A stretch of 63,293 bases of DNA from Lachnospiraceae bacterium. GTDB lineage: Bacteria; Bacillota; Clostridia; Lachnospirales; Lachnospiraceae. Positions 17,743 through 25,796 of the stretch are shown here, piece by piece (position 1 is the stretch's first letter; each line of letters starts with the position of its first letter). Location of the stretch: assembly GCA_021199655.1 (NCBI GenBank), contig JAJQHQ010000076.1, positions 1 through 63,293 on the forward strand, written 5' to 3'. The notes beneath the pieces are model-generated. The model ran no database searches. It had not been told where the DNA came from and saw only the letters and a program-made list of their open reading frames with translations. The position numbers were made by a program, and so were the translations under genes.

Positions 17743-19230
17743 ATGAGCGAAGAATCAGATATGACTTTTTCAGAGGTTGCAGCAGAAATGGATCGGCTGA
17801 TTCTATCTAAGAATTATACGGATTTAAAATTATATTTGGAACAATTAAAAAATGGATTACATTTATATACTCAATCAGAATGTTTTCCCCTTTATTATTA
17901 TATGGGGACGGGATATGGTGCGTTGGCTGATCATTACAGAGATATAAGTGAAGATAAGGATGTTGCGCTTGAATTCAGAAAATGGTCATTCTTTTATTTG
18001 AGAGAAGTAATAGAGCATTACGAACAAGAAGACAGTAATTCTATACTTTTGATGTGCGCATATACAAATTACGCTAATGGCTTAGATTCTTGTGGACGAG
18101 TGATTGAGGCTCTTAGAATTTATCGGAAAGCACTTACCCTAAATCCACAATTTGGTATGGCCTTAGGTAATTATGGAAGAGCTTTAAAATTTTATGCAAA
18201 TATGGTCAATGATCCAGGCCATTATAGAGATTTACATAGTTTTGCATATCACGCATTAAAGGATGCAGTAAAAATAAAAGATCCAAATTTTCATGAAGAT
18301 GCAATACAGAATTTTCAGAAAAACATAGGTGAGTATGAGGAGTTATTGCCAAAAGCTGTTTTAGAAGAAGCAATAGTATATAAGGAATATGATCTTGGTG
18401 AGTTGGATGAAAGACAATACAGAATATGGTGTTTGAAGAACCACCTTTTTCTAAATCCTTTAAATGATTTATTGGAAGAAGAATCTGCCTTTGCTCATGA
18501 TCCGTTGACAATTACTGTGTTGACAGAAAATGTTTTAGAAAAAAATATAGAAAATAGGAGTAGTGGAGCACCACCTAAATGGTTTGCAATGCTTAACCAG
18601 TTAAAGGAAGAATATATTTTTTCCAGATGGATGTGTTATGAGGGAATTACTAAAGAGAGGCAAGTACATTACGCGGATCGAGAAGTAAAACTGTCTCTCG
18701 CAAGTTATGATTATGCAAATTATTCGATCAGATTAGAACAGCTTAAGGCAGCATTTAAAGGCGTTTTTTCCATATTTGATAAAACAAGTTTTGTTATAAA
18801 TTTATTTTGGAATTTGGGTTTTCCCGAGAGAAAAGCAGATGCAGCACACGTTTTTAAATCTTCTGACTATCCTTCAAACAACGTAGCTTTAACAGCGTTA
18901 AGATGGAGCTATTTTGAATTTGAGGAAAAATATGGTAATGCAGATAGGGCTTCAGAGAGAGCGTTAAAGATATTACGTAATGCATTGGAACATAAATTCA
19001 TTAAAATACATGAATATTCGTATGGAGGGAAACTTCAAATCGAAGAAGATTATTTTTATCATATTAGCGAAAATGATTTGAAAATACAAACTATTCGATT
19101 ATTAGAGATCGCACGTGAGTGGCTTATGGAACTTGTTTATGCTATCGGTATTGAAGAGGGTAAAAATAATCGTGCAGATAATGCGGTGCAATTGAATGTG
19201 GCTGACTTTGATGATCGGTGGAAAGTTTAA
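17743..19230 (+). CDS. TPR-HEPN protein, LA2681-like predicted RNase
   Basis: A 495-residue protein. The N-terminal half has TPR-like helical repeats (for example LRIYRKALTLNPQFGMALGN near residues 120-140). The C-terminal half resembles the LA2681-type HEPN domain, with the R-x4-H nuclease motif RNALEH at R412-H417 followed by KFIKIHEY. HEPN domains of this type are metal-independent RNases used as toxins and in abortive defense. It lies 123 bases after the NDT-like gene in the same orientation. The pair may form one system: a nucleotide-processing or sensing protein and an RNA-cutting effector. The family assignment is from memory of motifs; no search was possible. Confidence 0.75.
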   Translation: MSEESDMTFSEVAAEMDRLILSKNYTDLKLYLEQLKNGLHLYTQSECFPLYYYMGTGYGALADHYRDISEDKDVALEFRKWSFFYLREVIEHYEQEDSNSILLMCAYTNYANGLDSCGRVIEALRIYRKALTLNPQFGMALGNYGRALKFYANMVNDPGHYRDLHSFAYHALKDAVKIKDPNFHEDAIQNFQKNIGEYEELLPKAVLEEAIVYKEYDLGELDERQYRIWCLKNHLFLNPLNDLLEEESAFAHDPLTITVLTENVLEKNIENRSSGAPPKWFAMLNQLKEEYIFSRWMCYEGITKERQVHYADREVKLSLASYDYANYSIRLEQLKAAFKGVFSIFDKTSFVINLFWNLGFPERKADAAHVFKSSDYPSNNVALTALRWSYFEFEEKYGNADRASERALKILRNALEHKFIKIHEYSYGGKLQIEEDYFYHISENDLKIQTIRLLEIAREWLMELVYAIGIEEGKNNRADNAVQLNVADFDDRWKV

Positions 19231-19264
19231 ATATTTATGATGTAAGAACATTACTAATCTAAAA

Positions 19265-19306
19265 GCCACCGGTCTTAGCTCCAAATGAGTTCCGAAAACC
19301 AGTGGC
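19265..19306 (+). other. Hairpin after the HEPN gene
   Basis: GCCACCGGT (19265-19273) and ACCAGTGGC (19298-19306) form a 9-bp stem with one mismatch. No T-run follows on the top strand. It may be a transcription or mRNA end structure for the HEPN gene. Confidence 0.4.
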
Positions 19307-19490
19307 CTGCCTGACAGATATACGAGATGAATTAAAATATGTGGCTACATTTTGGCTACAAAAATTATGTGGACGAACCGGAATGCCCGAATAAATCATC
19401 ATAATCCGGACAAAATGCGCACTGATAATGCGCTTTATAACCTTTCGAACGATTGTAAAAGACGAGTTCGAGTGAAAATACGTTGTTAAA

Positions 19491-19685
19491 TTAAAAATTA
19501 AGGAGTTGCTCGAAGAAAGAAATATAATACAAAAAAATTAGCTCAAATGACTGGAATTAGAGAATCTACAATAAGTGATGTCGTCAGGGGGCACGCGCAC
19601 GGTTATTAATTTTGAGCATCTGTCTAAAATTGCGGAGGCGTTAGAGATTTCTGAAATTTCACAAATCATAGATTTTGAAAAGTGA
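19491..19685 (+). pseudogene. XRE-family regulator, broken by frameshifts
   Basis: Pieces of a small Cro/CI-type regulator are readable in three successive frames: IKELLEERN, then KKLAQMTGIRESTISDVVRG (the helix-turn-helix), then INFEHLSKIAEALEISEISQ ending at TGA (19685). Two frame changes separate them, one in the AT-rich stretch near 19525 and one near 19595. The intact relative would be about 65 residues and would resemble the regulator at 14925. The rest of the 614-base spacer between the HEPN gene and 19845 shows no other gene. Confidence 0.75.
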
Positions 19686-19844
19686 CACATGAGTATATTA
19701 TTAAACAAAGCTGTAAAAATCTTGCGTTTAAAATAAAAGAGAGTTATTAAACAACACAGCCTGAAAATCACGCAGAATACTCAGCAGCCGAAATATTATG
19801 TAATTGATGCGATTGATAGATGCAAAAGAGAAAGGATAAAAGGA

Positions 19845-21826
19845 ATGAAACCGTTGGAACAAAAATTGCTAAAACTACTATCGAATAATGATGTAACTTT
19901 TTTCATTCCACCGTATCAGAGAAATTATGAGTGGACAGAAGAACAGTGTAATATATTTTTTGAAGATGTAGTAAAGACTCATGACAAGAACGTGTCTGGT
20001 AATTTAGCTGAACACTTTTTTGGGACAATTACATATTTTCAGACCGAAACTGTATTTGGGCAACCTAACAAATTGATTTTAATTGATGGGCAGCAACGTA
20101 TTACTACTACGATGTTGTTTCTCACTGCATTACGTGATTTGTTGCCGGACCAAAGCCTGAAGAAATTTATTAATACCAAGTATTTGAAAAATGATAATGT
20201 AGATGGCGATTCTGAATATAAAATCAAGTTGAAACAGGTAGAAACGGATTGGAGTGCATATAAGAAAATTATTCTTGGTGAAGAATTGAGTGGAACAGAG
20301 AAAACATCCAGGGTTAGTAGCAATTATAACTTATTCAAAGTGCTATTGACTGAATACAGCAATGACGGAAATCAGATTGAACCTTTGATTAATAATGGAA
20401 TTGATAAGTTTAGTGTTATTACGATTGAATTAGAGCCAGACAGAAATCCGTGGGAAAATCCACAAGAAATATTTGAATCAATGAATTCACTTGGAAAGCC
20501 ACTTTCGCTGGCGGATCTTGTGCGAAATTACCTTCTTTTGGGGCTTAATGCTGATACGCAAGAGAAATATTATCGTAAATATTGGCTACATATTGAAAGA
20601 ATTTTGCCTGGACAGGTATCAAATTATATAAGAGATTTTATGCAATGGCGCACTGAGGGATCTTTCAAACAGGCTACGGAAACAAATTATAAAGAGTTGT
20701 ATGCTCTCTTTAAAAATCAAAATTATTATGGTAATAATGCAGAAGATATACTCAAGGATTTGTATACTCATGCGGAATTGTATAGTTGCATTATTTCGGA
20801 TAGATCAACAGGAAATACGAAGGTAGATAATATACTAGCTGATATTAGGTATCTTCGTGTTACAACCGCGTATTCATTCTTATTAGCGTTACTTTCCGAA
20901 TGGAAAGAAGGAATAATCAATGGCAGTGGTACAGAAGAAATACTCGATGCGTTTCGTATATATTGTATGAGACGACGCTTAATTGGACTGACGGCTGCAG
21001 AAAACAAAGCCTTTCCAGTGTTGGTAAAGCAAATAAGTAAACTTGAGTGCGCAGATGATAAACGTCAAGAAACTTTTAATATCTTATCGAAGCAAGAAAG
21101 TAACCTTCGGCTTCCGAATGATGTTGAAATAATTAATACATTAAATGGGGCAAATTTTTTAATTATAAGTACTGTAAATTCTTCTTGGCTTTAGTTGAAG
21201 AAAAAATAACTAGAAGTCGTCCGGATTTATCAGATAAGAGGCTGCAAATAGAACATATTATGCCACAGACATTGAATGATATTTGGCGGCAGGAGCTGGG
21301 AGATGATTGTGAATCCGTACATCAGGAATATGTACATAATATAGGAAATTTAACTTTGATTCGTCATAATCAAGAGCTTGGACAGAAGTCTTTTGTAGAA
21401 AAGAAAGACACCTATCAGAATAAAGCGGGACTTCAAATAGCAAAGACAAACATCGTTGATCAGGACCATTGGGATAAAAATACGATAATTGCCAGGTGTT
21501 TTTGGATTGTGAATTATATTGTGAAGGAGGTTTTACCTATTCCAGAATCAATGAGGAAAACTAATAATTTTTCCTTAAAGGAGAAAAGAGGCTTGTCATT
21601 TATTGAATTACAAATTGTTGGGGAATATATTCAATTCCACAAAGAACCATCTATATCCGCAAAAGTGGTTTCAGATAAGGAGGTTGAGTTTGAAGGGGAA
21701 AAATGGCGACTATCTAAAATTACTAAAGAACTTCAAAAACGCAGAGGTGAACTTTCTGCCTCAGGAGCCTATAACGGAGCACAATATTGGGATTATGATG
21801 GAATGAGGTTGTCAGATATTATGTAA
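19845..21826 (+). pseudogene. GmrSD-like DUF262/DUF1524 nuclease, frameshifted
   Basis: Two adjacent frames make one about 660-residue protein of the GmrSD type. The first (19845-21194) carries DUF262: FFIPPYQRNYEWTEEQ and LIDGQQRITTTMLFLTAL, the NTP-binding DGQQR motif. The second (to 21826) carries the DUF1524 HNH nuclease: LQIEHIMPQTL and HNIGNLTLIRH. They are separated by one lost base in the T6 run at 21155-21160; adding one T restores a continuous reading through the expected NYKYCKFFLALVEEK junction. GmrSD-like enzymes cut DNA with modified cytosines. The lesion may be inactivating, a sequencing error or a phase-variable switch. Confidence 0.85.
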
Positions 21827-21902
21827 TTTTGTTATAGTAATATTTATATACCATCGGTGATGGCTCTCCAGTGAGTTAATATATTAGAAAGGATTTGCAC
21901 TT

Positions 21903-23443
21903 ATGGAACTGGAAATTGGGATTGAGGATTTGCTGCGAAAATCCAGAGTAGAGTCCTCACGCATTGAATTTAAGGCTGGTTGGAATCCGGATGATATTTA
22001 TCACAGTATTTGTGCCTACGCCATGATTGCAATAACGAAGGCGGCGGATATATTCTGGTGGGTGTTGAGAAGAAAAATGGAGTAACAGTGCGACCGGTAA
22101 AGGGACTTCCAGAATATATGCTGGATGACATCCAAAAAGAAATGGTTGGATATAATAATGTCATCTCACCGGCATATTTTCCGCGACTCGTTCCTTTGGA
22201 AGTGGATGGCAGATGGATACTGGTAATTGTTGTCCGAACCGGGCAGCAGAGACCATATAAGGTACCGGATTATGTCACTGGTAAAAAGGACAAAAAGTAT
22301 TATTATTACATTCGTTATGGCACGAGTTCCGTTTGAGCAAATTCGGAGCAGGAACGGGAACTGATTGCCATGACAGATCAGACGCCGTTTGACTGTAAAG
22401 CAAATCATAAGGCGACATTTGCTGATATTTCGCCGGTTCTTTTGGAGGACCATTTGCGGAAGACCGGAAGCAAATTGGCAAAGCAGGTAAGAGAACGAGG
22501 AGTAGAGGCGATCTTAGAAGAAATGCAACTGCTTGAGGGGCCGCCAGAGCTCCGCTATATCCAGAATGTAGCGCTGATGATGTTTTGTGAACATCCTGAG
22601 AAATTTTTCCGCTATACCTATGTGCAGATGACTATATTTCCGGAAGGAAGCATTAAAAATCCGAGCCTGAGTGAGGATTATCCGAACATCACCGGTTCTG
22701 TTCCGCAGATGATACAGGCGACGATGGAACGCTTTCGCAATCTTTTTATCCGAGAAAAGGTCATCAAGGTGCCGAATCAGATGGAGTCGCTTCGGATTAT
22801 GAATTATCCGTATCAGGCTATCGAGGAGGCTGTTGTAAATGCATTTTATCACCGAGATTATATGACCAATGAACCAGTGACGATTGAAATTGAGCCAGAT
22901 TGTATCAATATTATGAATTTTCCGGGAATAGACCGGTCGATTTCAAGTGCTACGATTGCGGAGGGACGTAGATTTGTATCACGGTATTATCGAAATCGGC
23001 GTCTGGGAGAGTTTTTAAAAGAACTGGATTTGTCAGAAGGCCATTCATCGGGGATTCCTACCATACAGGATGAACTTGAGAAAAATGGTTCTCCAAGAGC
23101 GGAATTCTTTACAGATGATGACAGGCGGGCAATGCGGATTCGTATACCGATTCATCCGGCGTTCCTGAAATCCAATGATTTAGAAGAAGGAAATGATAAC
23201 TATGTTCAAAATGAAAATAGTTTGAAAGAAGTTTTGAAAGAAGTTTTGAAAAAAGCAGATTTTAATAAAGTGGTTTCTATTATTGAAATAATTGATAGAG
23301 ATGGTGAAATTACGCCGATGAAAGCAAAAGAAGTCTGCGGAAAATCAGAAACAACAACGTGGAGATATTTACAGATATTAACGTCAACAGGATTTGTTGT
23401 AAAAACAGGAAATACCAATACCTCGGTCTATAAAAAGAAGTAG
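21903..23443 (+). pseudogene. AlbA_2 / RecG-like ATPase-domain regulator, broken
   Basis: A gene of the AlbA_2 (schlafen-like) plus GHKL-type ATPase family, otherwise about 510 residues. The start [20 protein letters not shown] is intact. One A is missing at about 22023 (the frame changes before [14 protein letters not shown]), and a CGA-to-TGA-like in-frame stop sits at 22334-22336. The ATPase-like part (YPYQAIEEAVVNAFYHRDY) and a C-terminal winged-helix region continue in frame to 23443. Such proteins are usually DNA-binding regulators or helicase-like accessory proteins. The two independent lesions argue for true decay. Confidence 0.85.
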
Positions 23444-23486
23444 ATGATGGGGAATAATGGATATATTGTAAGAAATGGGGGGATGT

Positions 23487-23693
23487 ATGTCCCAAAAAAG
23501 ATTAAATAATACAATATTTTTGATGTTTCTTGTAACCAGTAATTATTGTAAAGCACACAATATTACTGCAAGAGAGTTTTTGGATCTCGATAAAAAATAT
23601 GTTATATTGAACTATGTTTCAGAGTGTCCTGATATATTTGACAGTATGACAAATCGTGAAATGGTAGAGGAGGTTGATCAATATGTTTCGTAA
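23487..23693 (+). CDS. DUF3791-like small protein
   Basis: A 68-residue protein (MSQKRLNNTIFLMFLVTSNY start). It resembles DUF3791 proteins that in Lachnospiraceae lie directly before DUF3990 genes, in what looks like a two-gene stress or toxin-antitoxin unit. It overlaps the next gene by 11 bases. The ATG at 23487 is chosen because GGGGG lies five bases upstream; an in-frame ATG at 23475 would add four residues. Unlike its neighbour it is intact. The function is not established. Confidence 0.7.
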   Translation: MSQKRLNNTIFLMFLVTSNYCKAHNITAREFLDLDKKYVILNYVSECPDIFDSMTNREMVEEVDQYVS

Positions 23694-23887
23694 TATAAAG
23701 ACAACGCTTTATCATGGCACAATTTCCGAAATAGTGACAGTAGATGTAAATGCCGGATAGTGATCAGGCGAAGAACATTTTGCTGAATAATCTGGAAGTT
23801 GAAAACCTTGGTATCCAGTATTATATTGGAAAGCAGGAAGTCGCGGATGCGGTCATTAAAAGTATTCGAGAAATTGATTGGCGGTAA
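23683..23887 (+). pseudogene. DUF3990-like gene with internal deletion
   Basis: The frame from ATG 23683 reads MFRNIKTTLYHGTISEIVTV and stops at TAG 23758-23760. That is the start of DUF3990 proteins, which look like ADP-ribosyltransferase-fold toxins (LYHGT motif). Immediately after, in another frame, AKNILLNNLEVENLGIQYYI and the end REIDWR read as the C-terminus of the same family, to TAA at 23887. Some 100 or more central residues are gone. The gene is therefore an internally deleted remnant. Confidence 0.75.
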
Positions 23888-23893
23888 TGATGT

Positions 23894-24142
23894 ATGACGG
23901 AGAAAAAGGCGCAGGTCGCGGTGGGACTTTCGGTTGTGGCGATAACAAAATATTTGATGGAATATTTTTCTATCTCACATGAAGATGCCTATAAAAAACT
24001 TGTGAATACAGATTTTTTTGAACGGCTGAATGACTATGAGACAGGTTTGTATTTGGAACCGGATCGGTATTTATGCAAAGCTTGTATTCTTGAATTAGAA
24101 CAGGGTAAAACAGCAATGTATGAATTCATCAATGCAGAATAA
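23894..24142 (+). CDS. Small conserved protein next to the DUF3990 remnant
   Basis: An 82-residue, mostly helical protein (start MTEKKAQVAVGLSVVAITKY, then MEYFSISHEDAYKKL). It starts six bases after the DUF3990 remnant and looks like the usual third member of that group, probably distantly related to DUF3791. No catalytic motif is visible, and no function is assigned. Confidence 0.6.
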   Translation: MTEKKAQVAVGLSVVAITKYLMEYFSISHEDAYKKLVNTDFFERLNDYETGLYLEPDRYLCKACILELEQGKTAMYEFINAE

Positions 24143-24172
24143 ATTGACCTGTTCCGAGAAAGAGACGGTAAT

Positions 24173-24589
24173 ATGAAAATAGATCAGCTGAAAAATGTAC
24201 TGGAGCAAATAGACTGGGGGCTGTTTTTGAAGCAAAAGGAATGGTTGTATTCTCAACAATGCCATCTGGAAAGATGGTATGGTACCAGGGCAGCTGTTTT
24301 TCCGGAAGGAATTCTGAATCTGATGGATGGCTTACAGGATGCATGGGAAGGAAGCCTGGAAGGCTTCCAATTCTCTGAAAAACAGGACGATGTGGGAAAC
24401 TCATACTGGTATAAAGAAGTTTGGACTGACGAGGATATTAAGATTGCATTGGAGAATGCAGAGATAGAAGTTACAGAAGAAAATGTGAAGAAGCTGAAAC
24501 AAGAATGCCTGCACATTTTCGATGATAAATCAGAACGAAATGAGATGCTGGCTAACAGGGCAAGAAGCACTTTTGTATGGAAAGCGTAA
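24173..24589 (+). CDS. Hypothetical protein, 138 residues
   Basis: An unrecognised soluble protein. It is rich in Trp near the N-terminus (IDWGLFLKQKEWLYSQQ and a later WYGTRAA) and acidic, with a helical C-terminal half (NAEIEVTEENVKKLKQECLH). Its ribosome binding site is weak. It is co-directional with small genes on both sides, in a part of the island made of short orphan genes. The size, composition and position fit an immunity or antitoxin-like role, but nothing in the sequence proves that. Confidence 0.55.
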   Translation: MKIDQLKNVLEQIDWGLFLKQKEWLYSQQCHLERWYGTRAAVFPEGILNLMDGLQDAWEGSLEGFQFSEKQDDVGNSYWYKEVWTDEDIKIALENAEIEVTEENVKKLKQECLHIFDDKSERNEMLANRARSTFVWKA

Positions 24590-24636
24590 TATGAACGGTC
24601 AGGTAAAAATTATGTCCAGAAAGAGGAACAGTTTTT

Positions 24637-24882
24637 ATGGATAGAGAGACACGATTAGCAAAAGTGCGTTCTTTCATAGAAGAACGCGGCTGGAATTATA
24701 ATTATTCGGAAGAAGACGGCTGCGGAAGTATAGATTTTGAATACCGCGGTCTTGCCTATCATATCTGGGAATTTGCTGATGGTGAGCGCGGTGTAGAAAC
24801 AAATCTGCGGCATGGCGGTCGGAACGAGGATATTTTCGGAGACTACGAGACTGAAATACTGGAGATTATGAAAAACTGGTAA
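24637..24882 (+). CDS. Hypothetical protein, 81 residues
   Basis: A short protein with a good ribosome binding site (AAAGAGGAACAG). It starts MDRETRLAKVRSFIEERGWN and contains GCGSIDFEYRGLAYHIWEF followed by GVETNLRHGG. The pattern suggests a small alpha/beta fold. I do not recognise the family. It is the last gene of the AT-rich island; a T-less hairpin lies 50 bases downstream. Confidence 0.6.
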   Translation: MDRETRLAKVRSFIEERGWNYNYSEEDGCGSIDFEYRGLAYHIWEFADGERGVETNLRHGGRNEDIFGDYETEILEIMKNW

Positions 24883-25204
24883 TAAGCAGGGGCGTCACAT
24901 TCCAAAGTGGATTCTTCCAGAAAAAAGGAGGGCCGAGGTCATGTCCTGTGACCCCGGCGAGTATGAAAAAGAAAGATTTATTTTAAGCACTTGCTGTTTG
25001 CTTCTGAAATAGAGAATATTATGGTTCTGTGAAGAAAAGATGATTGACTTGTGGAAAAACCGTAAACAGAGTATGTCGGTTTTGTGTTTTGGTGAATGCT
25101 GATCCCAGACTTTATATGAGATATAAAAAGTTTTTCGTGTCCTATATCCTGTTTCCGAAGCGGTATAAAGAGCAGGAGAATTCAGGAACTTGATTCCGTT
25201 CTTA
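24883..25204. other. Intergenic region at the right edge of the island
   Basis: About 320 bases without a supported gene. A GC-rich hairpin GCCGAGGTCA / TGACCCCGGC lies at about 24932-24955 without a T-run. The rest is AT-rich and shows no recognisable element before the MarR promoter. Confidence 0.4.
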
Positions 25205-25232
25205 TTGACAAACAGGAATATGCGCGTATAAT
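25205..25232 (+). promoter_or_regulatory. Promoter of the marR-MATE operon
   Basis: TTGACA (25205-25210), a 16-base spacer and TATAAT (25227-25232) make a near-consensus housekeeping promoter. The start of transcription should fall inside the palindrome that follows. Confidence 0.88.
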
Positions 25233-25237
25233 AGTTG

Positions 25238-25258
25238 GTATGCAAACGGTTTGCATAC
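25238..25258. promoter_or_regulatory. Palindromic operator, probable MarR site
   Basis: Arms GTATGCAAAC (25238-25247) and GTTTGCATAC (25249-25258) are perfect inverted repeats around a single central G. They sit five bases after the -10 box, at the expected transcription start. A MarR-family gene is the first gene of the operon, so this is the expected autorepression site. Confidence 0.85.
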
Positions 25259-25361
25259 AAATTAAATATGTGAGGAGCCGTACGTAGAATAAAAAACAAA
25301 CAAATCAATCAAACGGAAAACCATGCGGAATTCCAGATGGAAAAGGAAAGGAGAGAAGAGA

Positions 25362-25796
25362 ATGGACAGCCTGCATGTTCGGATCGCCCTGACGAAAGGG
25401 CAGTTCAGCAAATACATTTTACGTAAGGCCAGAGAGATCGGACTGCTGCGGGGACAGCCGCACATTCTGGAGTATCTTGCGACGAATGACGGCTGTTCGC
25501 AGACAGAGGTCTGTGAAGCCTGGGACCTGGACAAATCCACGGTTTCCGGCCTGATCGAACGGATGGAACGCGATAGCCTGATCCGTGTTGAAAGGGAAGA
25601 GGACGACCGGCGGAAAAAGAAGCTGTTTCTTACATCGAAAGGCACCGAACTTGGGGAAAAAATGGATGTGTATATGAAACAGCTGGATGAGACAGCATTT
25701 GCGGGAATATCAGAAGAAGAGCGAGAGCAGTTTATGAGCGTGCTTTCGCGCATTTATCAGAATTTAAAAGGAGCAGAAGAAAATGGGAAAGAGTAA
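25362..25796 (+). CDS. MarR-family transcriptional regulator
   Basis: A 144-residue winged-helix repressor. The HTH (GCSQTEVCEAWDLDKSTVSG), the wing (REEDDRRKKKLFLTSKG) and the dimerising helices are all typical. It is cotranscribed with the MATE pump whose start codon lies inside its last codons (14-base overlap). A perfect palindrome at the promoter suggests that it represses the operon until a ligand, often a phenolic or cationic compound, releases it. The ATG at 25362 follows AGGAGAGAAGAGA. Confidence 0.92.
   Translation: MDSLHVRIALTKGQFSKYILRKAREIGLLRGQPHILEYLATNDGCSQTEVCEAWDLDKSTVSGLIERMERDSLIRVEREEDDRRKKKLFLTSKGTELGEKMDVYMKQLDETAFAGISEEEREQFMSVLSRIYQNLKGAEENGKE

Noticed and set aside
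19310-19480. Possible attachment site or integrase remnant (repeat TGGCTACA)
   Set aside because: Two short direct copies only; no integrase gene and no second boundary copy were found.
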